From: Pogostemon cablin
Lineage: Eukaryota; Streptophyta; Magnoliopsida; Lamiales; Lamiaceae
Reading direction: 5' to 3'
DNA: 64,000 bases
NCBI GenBank assembly: GCA_023678885.1
Contig: CM042975.1
Location: 30,607,405-30,671,404 of the forward strand
Below, piece by piece: positions 22,382 through 33,880 of this stretch (positions within the stretch are counted from its first letter, which is position 1; the number at the start of each line of letters is the position of its first letter). The notes below the pieces were generated by a model. That model was not told the origin of the DNA, did not search any database, and was given only the letters and a program-made list of their open reading frames with translations. The translations under genes were made by a program, and so were the position numbers.

Positions 22382-25010
22382 TATATGCTAATAAATGATG
22401 CATTTTTAGTAAAATTAAAATTCCTCGTGTCGGAGTTTACTATTCCGTCGTATTTAACAATTTTTTAAATAAAAATTTAAGGGTATTTGTATTAATAAAT
22501 AGATTGTAAAATATATTAAGTGTGAATACAAACTTAAAATTAAAGTTCAGTATCTTAGAATTAATAAATTAAATCAATTTTATTTTTTTAAATTTAATGT
22601 GACACAAATGAAAGAATAGACTATATATATATATATATAATAAAAGAATTTTATTAATTAATAAAATAGAACGAATAAGGTTAAGAGAGTTACTACAACT
22701 TCACTATAAAATATTGAAATACTATTTCCGTCCCAAACTCTCAACATTTTTATGCATGTATCGGTACTATTTTCTTTAGAATTTGAAATGTCCTACTTTG
22801 TTCACGATTGATAACGGAATATCTGTCATGTTACCTATATCCACTGGTAAAATTAACAGCACTATTTCCACCACACATATTATATTTTACATAGTATTAT
22901 TTAAATACCACATTAGCCCTAAATTTTAATAAAATTAATTAAAAAATAAATTTTGTTAAACTATGGAGTATTTATATTTTTTGTGTGGGCTTTTGATATT
23001 TTAGTAAGAAATAAAATTGGAACAGGTATGCTTGTAGGGTGAAGGTTTGATTCCACCATCTAATAGAGGAATGGATGCTTCTTAGTTACGGAAATATATA
23101 GAGTATATTTTTAATAAAAAAATAAAAATGATATATAGTATATTTGATATTAACATGTACGTAAAGCTCACTTCAATGCCTACATAATGCGTTATTACAT
23201 TGAAATAATTAAATAATATAGAATTTAGGAGTATAAATAATTACGTACTATCTTGTTGTGAAACTTGATTAAAATTCAATTATACAACTAAAGTATAAAC
23301 CTCACATCCATTTCAAACAGCACATTGCAAAATAATGGTAAACTTTTCAAATTTTGTTCTTCAAATTGCCACTAAATAAAATAAAATAAAAATAATGGTC
23401 TTAATTATATATCTAGACGTCTAAACGTGACATGACTAATGTATAGGGGCCGTATGTATTAAATGCGACAGTAAAACAGTAATATTTTTTCTGTTGGAAG
23501 ATGTAATTATTTGTAATAATAATAATTATAATAATAGTTAATTTATAATGTTTTGTCACAAGAAGGAAGCAGACTGGTAACACATCTGAATGGTAGATTC
23601 TGCAATGCACAAGTATCTAAAATATACAGTGTGGGTCCCACCCACATTGCTCACATTACTATTTTAACCTCACCATTTTCCCTGCACCCCCTGCATTGAA
23701 TGGTTGTACCATTCTACCCATTTGTGGAACAACTATTTAATAGGGTGTTCTACATTGTCTTCTTGGTTTGATGGACTTAACAGTAATTAACAAGATAATT
23801 GAATGTTTATGCCCCATAATCCATGTGTTGTATTTCTTGATATAATTATGATAATTTAGAGTGTGTCTTGTAAATTAATCAATGGGTTCATTATTCATTA
23901 CACAATTCTATTAAATATATACCATAACTACTAAATGTACAGTTATAAAATTAAAATATATATGTAATGAGATTACTATATATACTCAATTTAGAATACC
24001 TTATCCTTTAAATTAAAAACTCTCATTTTAATTCATAGTAAAAACGCAACTAAGAAAAACCAAAATTAATGAAGAAAAGAAAGTGGATAGTTTAAAGAAC
24101 ATCTTCAATCTGCTTCAAAATTTCGTCAAACATGTCCAGTCAAAGTAAGAGTTCGATTTACTCTCCTCATTTCATATTTTATTTTTTGTATTTTCAACCA
24201 ATTCTAGATTTTAGTTTTATTTCAAATTACAGAAATTAAGCATGGGCATGATGAAATTGTATTGTTTTACAATGATATTGTAATATTCATATAATTTTTT
24301 TTTTGTTGAAATGTGGTTAAATTATAATCAATTAGGATCGAAGTCCGTGCATTTTTTAGGTTTGATTGGTTCCAATATTATACCTATGCGCATTGACATT
24401 TATACATTTTAGTATAAAAATATGTATGCGTGATTTTAAAAAATAAATAAAATAAAAGTTATTATATACTCTTAAACATGTGCACAAATACACAAGAGAC
24501 CAACCTTTTTATAAAATATATAGCATTTTAATTTCAAAAGATCATGGAGTATTTTATAACGTATTCCAACAAACTCTATATATTAAAATTTTATTTTATC
24601 CATTCCAATACTAATTAATTAATTACATATTTATTTATTTATTTTATTTTCATTTTAATAATTAATAAAATTTAAAATTGATTTGGCTCTCAATTTTTTT
24701 CTTTTCTTCAAAAAAAAGTATTGAAATAAATTAATAATGAAGCATTATTTTAGAGATTTGTTTTTACTCCCTAAATTTAGAGGGTGAAATATGTCACATA
24801 AACTTAAAAGTTAAAACTAAAGGATTTATTATAACGATATTTTAAATAATTTTTATTTATTAAAATTAAAATATAATAATAATCAGGTGGGTTAGCTCAT
24901 CTGTCAGATAAAAAAAAATTAAATTATAATAATACTCCATTTTATTTTTAATTTATTGAGAGTATCTTGGGCACTCTTATTATTGACTCATTTAATTCAT
25001 AATACAAAGC
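22382..25010. other. AT-rich intergenic, no gene seen
   Basis: Contains a Stowaway-like left end at about 22721 (CTATTTCCGTCCCAAAC) with a poor right end near 22968 (ATGGAG), an AT microsatellite at 22622-22640 and an ATAATA-rich segment near 23516. No gene is supported. Confidence 0.3.
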
Positions 25011-25320
25011 CGTTGGAAGCAAGGAAGCCCATGGATCCTACGGCCTAATAATGAATTCACTGGTTACATATTCTTGTGGCCCACGGAGAGAAAGCCCAAA
25101 TATCTAGCCCATGGCGTTTCCTATTTATTATTTATTTTTCAACGGAAACTAAATAAGAAACTTCGGTACTGCCTCATTTCAAGAATCCATTTAAGTGATT
25201 TCTTGGTTACCCGTAAGGAACTTCAAGAATCAAGAACCCATGTAAGTGATTTCTTGGTTACCCGTAAAGATTGTTTATATATTTTTTGATTTAAAATTAT
25301 TTTTAATTTCTCTCTCTTTT
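25011..25320 (+). promoter_or_regulatory. probable promoter region of the TFIIIC5-like gene
   Basis: Three GCCCA boxes (GAAGCCCATGG, AAAGCCCAAA, TAGCCCATGG) and a GGCCCACGG lie within 25025-25115. Such boxes are common upstream of plant housekeeping genes. A 52-bp segment containing TAAGTGATTTCTTGGTTACC is tandemly repeated at 25190-25270. The placement is inferred from position only. Confidence 0.35.
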
Positions 25321-25632
25321 TTTTAAATTTACCGCTGAAAATGTCGAAGTGTGCTACGTGATTTCAAATAAATATCTAAGAATTCATTGTCTCTGTTAAA
25401 CGTTAATTGAATAATTGCTTGGAGTAATTCTCGATTGAAGTAAATGATTTTGGAAATTTTACGATAAAAATGATCAGATGTTTTTGTTTTCGATTCATTT
25501 TTCTTCTTCTTCTCAAAATTTGTACTGCTGAGCAGGGACAACGACTATCAATGCTGAAGCTCAAGTTCTCGTTTGAAACATTAATGATAAAAGTGTTTAA
25601 TCAAGTTATTTGTTGAAGATAACTGGTTAGTG

Positions 25633-28600
25633 ATGGGGTTGATCGAAGATGGTTCAATTTCGGGTGTTCTACCGAGTAGCAGTGAGGCATTTGCAGTTCA
25701 TTACCCTGGTTATCCTTCTTCCATTGAACGCGCAATTGAGGCTCTTGGTGGAACCCCAGGGATTGTCAAGGTTCTTTCTAGTTTGTTAATTTATTTTGTA
25801 ATTTTTTCTTGAGTAATTTAAGTTGTGTAATATGTCTAGAGTAAATTACTTTGTGGGTATGTTGATTTGAATATATTGATTTAGGTCTGAGTTTAAGGTC
25901 TTCTGAAATTGTTGACGGAAGAATCGGAAACCCAAGTGTGTGTTATATGTTTTCTTCTCTTTTGAAGGCTGAAGCAAATTGTGGTTTACCCTGTATAAAC
26001 TCTGAATTTTATTTGATGTCTTCTGAAACAAAATTACTAGTTATAGAGATATCTCCCTTCTTTCTTGTTGTTGCCCATTGGATTCGATCTCTGCATTTTC
26101 AGGTCCGTGCTGAGAAGTCAAACAAGTTGAAGCTATATTTTCGTCCTGAAGATCCATATTCACACCCGGCCTTTGGGGAACTCCATCCCCGCACCAACTT
26201 TTTGTTGAAAATTTCCAAAAAGAAAGTTAATACACATAATAAGGATGTCAACAGAATTTCTGGGCATTCTTCAGCTGATTCTCCGGTTTCTCTATCAAAA
26301 GAAACGACAGAACAGATTGTCCAGCCAGATTGTGAATCCGCTTCAGCTTCTTCAGGACTCGAATCACAGATAAAGAATAAAGCTCAAGAACAGCTTTCTG
26401 CTGATATTGTTGCTAGGGTATCTGAAGCTTATCACTTCAATGGTGATCTGTCATATTGATATTGTTAGTCTTATTTTGCAAGTAGCATGATGCCATGCTT
26501 TTCTATGTGCATCTTATGCGATTTTCTCTCCATTTCTGAAGGAATGGTGGATTACCAGCACGTGCTTGCTGTTCACGCTGATAAAAGTCGAAGAAAGAAC
26601 AGAAATCAGGCTGATATAGAACCTGAAATAGGTTAGCACCCCTTTGATTTATGAGTTGTGCATTAAATTAGGGTTGCTCTTTTTGTTTCACTTTCTTCGT
26701 TGTATTCTCTGCAGAGAAAGTTGGTCTAATTGATGTCGATCAGGACGATTTAATGATTCTACTGCCACCACTTTTTTCGTCTAAAGATCGTCCAGGAAAA
26801 CTAGTGTGAGAATCTTCTGCTCATTTTAGTTTCTATTTTCACAGTCATTTTGTCTCCGTTATAAAATGTAATTCTTTCAATCTGGTAAATTTGAAGTCTT
26901 ATTTGAGTGGAGACTTTCATTCAATGTCAGTGGACTTGATGTTTTATTCAGGATGAAGTTAATTCTTATCATTCGACTGTTGAAACAAATGCTATCACAA
27001 CTCTTATCAAAGCTACTGAGCAACCCCAAAACATGACCTACAATAGTATATCATAATATATCACCTTGACAATAATTTAAATGATTAGACTCTTCTGCTT
27101 TTTTCCTTTTGTATATTTGAAAAGAAGATTGGCTGGTTCTTACGTTGTGTTTATCTGTCATCATCATTATGGAAAAAGACTGGTGAAATCACATTTTTCA
27201 TTTTAGCCCTGAATTGATGATACTGTTTTGACACCTTTTTGTTTCTGCTACTCTATAGTTGAATTATCTCTTGCTTCATGAATGTAATATAATCTTTTGT
27301 CATGGGCTATCTCTTGCTTCATGAATGTAATATAATCTTCATGGACTCTCTCTTGTCATGAGCTATTCTTATGAGTTTTATAATTAAGCTTTTCGTGTTA
27401 TGAAAGTTTGATTTCAAGTACTAGTTATTATGTACCTGCAGTTTAAAATCATATGGAGATTCGAGTTTGAAAAAGAAACAAGAGGGAGTTGCCCAACAAC
27501 AATCGGAGGTACAATTAATTAATCTACTTATTACTCTTTTACATTACTTTCCAACTATCATTCTGATATGTTTGATTTCTAGAATGATATGTGAGGTAAT
27601 TTATACCTATTTCAAGTGTGAGTTGGTGACAAATATTTCACTTCATAAAAGATATACCATCTAACTAGTACCATGACATGTTAATGCATAAAGCACATGC
27701 AGGTTGATTGTGTTGGAATTTATCTAAAAATATTTATTTTCTATTAGTCCTGTTATGAAAGCTGATAAAGAGGGGAAACAAGTGGATAAAGGTTTGAATT
27801 AAATCAGTAAAGTTCCTCATTATCAATGTCAAGTATCTGTATGAAAGCAGTTTCCAATATGAATTGTAAGATATGCTAATCTGTTCCTCTTGGGTGTAAT
27901 ACCTTTTACTGAATCTAGAACTTCTTCCACCTCTCATAATTTCATATGATGTGGATTTTTTGGCGACGTGATGTTTCTTCCACTTTTGATTGGGTGCAAT
28001 TGGAACTTTTGGCTACTTTTTTGTTATGATTATCATTTTGTATTCATTTTGCAGAAGTTTTAGAAAATGAAGATAAAGAACCTAATGATGAAATTGAATA
28101 TGAGGAAGACGAGGAAATGGAGGATGAAAATCTTGGCGAGGACATGGATGTAGACGAGGCTCTTGATCTGGTGAGTATATATTTCTGGTTTCTCTCTATT
28201 GCGCGCATTAGCCTGAATTATTACTCCTACCCCAAGGATGCAATCGACATCATACACAAACCAGCAATAATTAACAATGGTGTCTCTCACATTTGGATAT
28301 TCTTTTCTCAGGCTGATCAGCCGAGGAATTTCCCGCTACCAGATTTGTGTATCCTTGCAATGTGCTCTAGTTCTTGCATCATGCACACTTTGAATCAATT
28401 TTGTTACGAATTTGTTTCTTAGAGAAGACCTGTGAACATCGAACTATAAATCACCTGAATCCTATACTTTGATTAGATATGGAACATGACAGTGTCTCGA
28501 AGGACTATCTTCAGGAACTTTTTGGTAGCTTTCCCTTTGGTTCTGATGGTGGTAATGAAGTGCAAGATTCAGACCCCTTTGATGGAGGATATGAGATTTA

Positions 28601-28643
28601 TGACCAGTACAGTGATGACAACTTATCTGATGACGATTATTAA
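25633..28643 (+). pseudogene. TFIIIC subunit 5 (GTF3C5/tau95-like), central part missing
   Basis: TFIIIC binds the internal A and B boxes of tRNA genes and recruits TFIIIB for RNA polymerase III; subunit 5 is the DNA-contacting tau95/GTF3C5 homologue. Readable exons are 25633-25770, 26103-26442, 26542-26631, 26715-26805, 27442-27508, 28055-28170, 28312-28348 and 28477-28643, all open and with GT-AG borders. They encode the family N-terminus (FAVHYPGYPSSIERAIEALG, FRPEDPYSHPAFGE, DYQHVLAVHAD, LMILLPPLF), the KKKQE segment and the acidic tail (DMDVDEALDL, YLQELFGSFPFG, final DDDY). The roughly 200-residue central domain expected between KKKQEG...QQQSE and the acidic tail is absent from the 546 bp between 27508 and 28055. 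Exon 5 ends in phase 0 whereas the exon at 28055 needs one preceding base, so direct splicing hits a TAG two codons in. I infer a recent internal deletion in a gene or duplicate copy. An unseen alternative exon is possible but unlikely. Confidence 0.8.
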
Positions 28644-28649
28644 ACTTCT

Positions 28650-29298
28650 GTCAAGCTTCTTAAGGTTAAACTTGCTATCTCTGCTTTATATTAGTCATTT
28701 TGTTGTGCTCTTTTGTTGCAGTTTAATCCAAAATGTGGTTGAGATACCTGTGTTTAACTATTTTTAAAGGTTTTGCTAAGCTGGGAAATGGGAGTGGTTT
28801 GATGGTGTATTAATGGTGACCCATCAGCTACTGAATTCATCTCCATATAATGGTAGTGTTTAAATTCATGCTGAAAGAATATAATATTATATTTATAATT
28901 AGGTTTAAGAAGAGCTGTTGCTCGACTTATATCATCACTTGATTCACTTCATGTGCAGCAGTATTTATTTATTTATTTTTTTTAATGTGATTTTATTACT
29001 GTGGCAAGACATATAAGAGACGGGAGATTTTTATGAGACGGATAAGAAGTGATATAGTGAATTATTTCATGAACAATTTATAATATAAATAAAAAAATTA
29101 TATTTTTAAAAAAGTTATAATAATTTTAAAGATAAAAAAGTGAGATGTCTCAAGCTACTCTTGCTCTAATATTATAAGATTATAGTATGTATATTTTTAG
29201 TTCTAAATTTACTAAATTTATCATATTAACGCCTATAATGCGAAAAATCTATTTTTATTTTTAGCCAAAAGCAGCAAAAATTACAAACATTTTTTTGG

Positions 29299-29384
<86 letters not shown>

Positions 29385-30000
29385 GTCCTTGTAAATACTA
29401 CTATAACATTTTCAACTTTAGCTGGAAGATACACGATGAGATTAGTGTTATTGAGTTCTTTTTTATTTATTTATTTATAAAACTAGAATTATTTGGCAGA
29501 TAATAGTAATAAAAATTTTAAAAATGTTTGCTTGGTGAGTTTCATGATTTATATTTTGTGGGCTAGAAAGAATTAAAGGGGACTATTTTATGAATTAAAT
29601 TATGGAGTATTTGTAAAGACAAGCATTGACAAATAGGGTACTCTAGGAATTAAATAATCCGTAGTTTCGAAATAAAAAAGCTAAATTTCAAACTTTCGGC
29701 AAAATTAGTGCTTAATATTCAATACCTAGATTAAGAGAATATCTCATTGTCTTTATTCTTTATTCTTTTTATTTATTAAAGCTTGCCTTAATTCTTTTTA
29801 GGCCATAATAATAAGTTTAAATTTTTAAATTTCTTTCCAATGCAAGGTGTAACGCAACAAGTAAAACTACAATGTACAACATTAAAAATGTGATATTCTA
29901 GAACAACCGATAGGATTTATGATTTAAATAAATCCCAACCATAGATTAATTTATACGCTACTAGTTCAATATTAAGGATAAAATCATAAACTTTTGTCAT
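28650..30000. other. 3' flank and intergenic, ATT microsatellite
   Basis: Follows the TFIIIC5-like stop codon. About 29000-29150 resembles repeat sequence also seen near 11480 and 44820 (AATTTATAATATAAATAAAAA, GAGACGG). No further gene is seen. Confidence 0.35.
29300..29384 (+). repeat. (ATT)n microsatellite, about 28 units
   Basis: Uninterrupted trinucleotide run of 85 bp. The open frame across it is poly-tyrosine and not a gene. Confidence 0.95.
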
Positions 30001-30015
30001 ATATATATATATATA

Positions 30016-30497
30016 CATTGGCGGACCTACTAAGGGAGTAGGGGGACACTGGGCCCCCTGAACTTCTAAAAATTACTAGTATAGATATAGAAATTTTCTT
30101 GAAATATCTTTGTGTCCAAGTGGTGAAGTGATGATATTTTAAGTTTTAAATGTCCCTTGTTCGATTCATGCGCACTGTTATTTTTTTCCCCTCTTCTATT
30201 TCTTTTATTTATTTATTTTCCCTCTAAATAACATATTTATTTAATAATTTTAATAACTTTAGTTTCAAAATTGTTACTCTTACATAATACAATTAAAAAT
30301 ACTAAAACATCTTTAGAAAAATGTTAATAAAAGTTGGTAAATAAAATAATTATTCTTAAAATTTGTAGAACAAAAAACACGAACTATTGTATGAGAAAAA
30401 TTGGAAATAATTCTTCTTAAAATTTGTAGAACAAAAAACACGAATTATTGTATGAGAAAAATTGGGCCCCTCGACGGAAATCCTGCGTCCGCCACTG
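30016..30497. mobile_element. hAT-type MITE, 482 bp
   Basis: Termini CATTGGCGGACC and, at the right end, GTCCGCCACTG are inverted repeats that continue through GGGCCCC blocks near each end. It lies inside a TATATATA run, so the 8-bp TA-repeat duplication is not informative. The interior holds a GTTCGATTC B-box-like motif at about 30161. Confidence 0.7.
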
Positions 30498-30910
30498 TAT
30501 ATATATATATATATATATTAACCAATGCACCGTCACACCTAGTGCGTAACATAAATCTGTAGCCCTAATAGTATATTACTATGATATTATTGTCTATTCT
30601 ATTAAAAAAAATTATTTCTTTGGAACCCAGGTTATTGCGCATTCTATTTTACAAAATTATTTAATTAAAAAAAAATCTATTTTAGACCAGAGATGAACTA
30701 GCACTTATTTGAATGAAAAAAATTATAACAAAAATATAAAAAAATATTGCTACAACATATCAGATTTTGAGGAATAATATTTTTTTCATTTAATAATTGA
30801 TTACTTTAAAGAGTATATTAAAAAGTAATTTTAATAAAATTAGAGTACAAAGTAAATTCGTTATTAATCTTTCAACGATAACAGCTGTATATATAATGAA
30901 GTTGGAAACT
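30498..30910. other. AT-rich intergenic, no gene seen
   Basis: Begins with a TA repeat next to the hAT-type element. No supported coding frame. Confidence 0.3.
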
Positions 30911-31072
30911 CAGTTCGGATGTCCGGTTACATGTCCTTTTCCGTTGCATGATTGACACGTAGGATAAACTATTCTATACTCTACCGGGAAAGGTTGAGAT
31001 TTTACTCTCCGTATACGTATCACTCATCTAACGCGCGCGTAACGTGAGATGTGTAACAGGACATCCAAGCTC
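30911..31072. mobile_element. Mutator-type MITE, 162 bp, exact 9-bp duplication
   Basis: The ends CAGTTCGGATGTCCGGTTAC and, read inward from the right, GAGCTTGGATGTCCTGTTAC are inverted. The target duplication TTGGAAACT is exact (30902-30910 and 31073-31081). The core GATTGACACGTAGG ... ATACGTATCACTCATC is that of the GACACGT family. It ends about 0.9 kb upstream of the AdoMetDC start codon. Confidence 0.9.
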
Positions 31073-31081
31073 TTGGAAACT

Positions 31082-31560
31082 TGCTTTGGATATAAATTTG
31101 GTCCCTGCAAGTACACTCATACAATGAACTTTAGTCTTCCATGATGGGTCGCAGGGAGAGATCCAAATCCTCATATTTCCAACCCGTCGGGGCCACGTAG
31201 GGTTGTTGCATGGGAATGGGATCTGGGAATAAACCACGTGGCGTACAACAACAAGCCTTACCTCCTTCCCTAGGTTTACGGCTCATGCTCACTACGCTGC
31301 GCTGCATCATAAAATATATTTTTTTCATTTTTTTTTAAATATAATAAAATACAGCCCCATCCTATTATTTTCATCTATAAATTCTCTTCTGCTGCTTCTC
31401 CCACACTCATAGCTATCCATTCAAGTTCAACAAGAGTTCAATAATCTTCGTTTTACCTTCATTCCATCAGTAATCAATCTCACAAGAAATTAAGGAAAAA
31501 GTGAGCTCACCCTAATTCTGTTGATGCTCAATTCCAAGAATAGATTCATTTGTCAATTCA
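31082..31560 (+). promoter_or_regulatory. probable promoter/5' leader of AdoMetDC gene
   Basis: Less AT-rich than average, with a likely TATA element CTATAAATTCTC at about 31374 and a C/T-rich leader after it. The assignment rests on position before the conserved uORF. Confidence 0.4.
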
Positions 31561-31577
31561 ATTTGTACAGAGGTGTA

Positions 31578-31806
31578 ATGTTGTAATGGTGGGAAGAACA
31601 AATCCGGGTGTACCAGATCCATCCATTACGAAGCTCCCCTTGATTACACCATTGAAGACCTTCGTCCCCACGGCGGCATTCATAAATTCCGTTCTGCTGC
31701 TTACTCCAACGTAATCTCCCTCCCCTTTTTCATCTTTAATTCATAATCGCATGCGATTTTAACCTCTTTTTGTTTTTAATGCCAATGCCAGAGGAAACCA
31801 TCCTGA
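31578..31806 (+). promoter_or_regulatory. AdoMetDC tiny and small uORFs (CPuORF), small uORF out of frame at its start
   Basis: Plant AdoMetDC mRNAs carry a tiny uORF overlapping by one base a conserved small uORF whose peptide represses translation when polyamines are high. Here ATG TTG TAA (31578-31586) overlaps the next ATG (31586) by one base, the typical layout. The conserved peptide body is plain to read (YEAPLDYTIEDLRPHGG, then KFRSAAYSN), with an intron 31711-31791 and an end RKPS-stop at 31792-31806. However, it lies in a different frame from the ATG at 31586, and its own frame has a TAA before GGKNKSG without an ATG. Either a small indel destroyed the start of the uORF or an unrecognised leader intron supplies another start. 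Confidence 0.7.
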
Positions 31807-32056
31807 TATCGTTTTCTACAATAAGATGGTCTCGTAGCGAATCTCTACAACGATCCTTTTCGCCTTTTTTCTGTTTTTTGGAATATATATAATTCTGTTT
31901 TTCTGAATCGATCGATTTTCTGCAAGTCTACTGTTCCATTACTGCAATGGCCATCTCTGGTTTCGAAGGCTATGAGAAACGCCTCGAGATCACGTTTTCT
32001 GACACTAACGGGCCGGGCCTGAGGGCACTGACTCGGGCCGAGATCGACTCTATTCT

Positions 32057-32274
32057 TGTTAAATGGTAATTTGTAGAGTCATTCAAAGTATGTCTCTTAG
32101 AATACTTGAGTCAAGTCAAAAATATTAATTCATGTGGTGTTTCCTAAATTCATCACACTACTATATATTCTCATGTAACTTGTTGAGTATGTATCAGAAA
32201 TATTATCAATAGAAAGCAAGAGCAGTAGCTTTTCTATTCACAATTCTAAAAATATTATTCCAGTATCTCCAACA
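32057..32274 (+). repeat. 5' LTR of Copia element
   Basis: 218 bp with TG...CA ends. It differs from the 3' LTR by four substitutions and no indels. Confidence 0.95.
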
Positions 32275-32314
32275 ATTTTGATATCAAGAGCACAGGTGTA
32301 CGAAAGAAAAAAAA

Positions 32315-33861
32315 ATGGCTACACCCCAGAATTCGATTTTCTCATATACAACAAGTCAGATTCCAATTTTCAACGGTGAACACTACGATTATTGGAGTTC
32401 TCAAATGGAGACAGTTTTTCTTTCACATGAACTTTGGGATGTGATCGAAGAAGGCTACGAGGAACCACCGAAAGACAAGAATGTTGTTCAATGGACTGCA
32501 GGAAAACTAAAAGAATACAAGGAGAATGTTAAGAAAAATGCAACGGCGCTGAGATTTATTCAACAAGGTGTGAGCAAAACTATTTATCCGAGAATTTTCG
32601 GAGTCAAGAAGGCGAAGGATGCTTGGGAAACTTTGCAGACAGAGTTTCAAGGATCTGAGAAAGTGATTGCTATCAAGTTGCAATCCTTATGGAGCCAATT
32701 TGACAGCTTGTTGATGAAAGAAGGTGAACTTGTCAAAGATTTTTTTCGAGAGTTTCCGAGATCTTCAACCAAATTAAAAGCTGTGGAGATGAAGTTCCAG
32801 AGAAGAAAGTGGTCGAGAAGATGTTGAAAAGTCTTCCACAAAAGTTTGAGCATATTGTTGTTGTAATTTCAGAAACAAATGATCTTGAAAAACTCACACA
32901 ATATGAACTTATGGGATCTTTGGAAGCACATGAACAGAGGGTAAGCAAGTACAACAATCTGCCATTGGAGCAAGCATTTCAAGCGAAATCTAATGTTCCT
33001 AGAAAGCCATTTCAACAAGGAAGAGGAGGATCGTCTCGAGGACGATCATCCAACAGAGGTCGTGGAAGATATCACCAAAATCATGGTAGAGGCAAGGAAA
33101 GAGGAGAGCACGGTTCTAATCAACAATCAGGTAATTCTGAAACTGAATGTTTTGTGTGCAAAAGAAATGGTCATGAATCTAGAGATTGTTGGTTGAGATG
33201 TCGTAGATGCAAGATTCCTAATCATTCTGATAGAGATTGTTGGTTCAAAGAAAAAGATGATAAAAAAGGGAAGCAAAATGCAAGTAATTTTTCTGCAGAA
33301 GATGAAACAAATAAATTGTTTTTCTCTACATTGGAGAGTGAAAATTCTGGTTCTACTTGGTATTTAGACAGTGGGTGTAGCAATCACTTAACTGGAGATC
33401 GAAATGAATTTCATGAGTTAGATAGAAATTATTCTTCTCATGTTGAGCTTGGCGATGGAAAACGGGTAAACATAGAAGGGAATGGAGTTGTTGCTATACA
33501 CACCAGCAAAGGTAACAAAAACTTCATTCGTGACGTTCATTTTTCACCGAATATTTCTCAAAATCTGTTGAGTGTTGGGCAGATGATGAGAAAAGGTTAT
33601 AAGCTGATTTTCGATGATGAAAAATGTGAGATTTTTTATAAAAATTCTGGCGATCGTATTGCTTGTGTGAAAATGACGTCCAACAACTTATTTTCCCTCA
33701 AAATGAACTCATTTGTTGCTTTGAAAAGTAGTACTTCAGATGAAACAGATCTTTGGCACTTGAGGTATGGTCATTTAAATCTCAAAGGGCTGCAACTATT
33801 GAAGCAAAAAGACATGGTAGTCGGTCTTCCTGAAATAAAAAAATGTAGATGGTGTTTGTGA
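32315..33861 (+). pseudogene. Copia gag, protease and pre-integrase region, frameshifted
   Basis: The frame opens at 32315 with a typical Copia gag start (IPIFNGEHYDYWSSQMETVF). Homology moves to another frame at a run of seven T (32740-32746) and continues to 33861. It contains two zinc knuckles, CFVCKRNGHESRDC and CRRCKIPNHSDRDC, binding packaged RNA; the second is unusual because most Copia gags carry one. The protease motif WYLDSGCSNHLTGD and the pre-integrase motif LWHLRYGHLNLKGL follow. At seven A (33837-33843) the frame shifts again and a stop at 33859-33861 ends it. Confidence 0.9.
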
Positions 33862-33880
33862 AGGTTGCGTCTTAGGGAAA

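Noticed and set aside
29295..29480. Poly-tyrosine open frame
   Set aside because: Translation of an ATT microsatellite.
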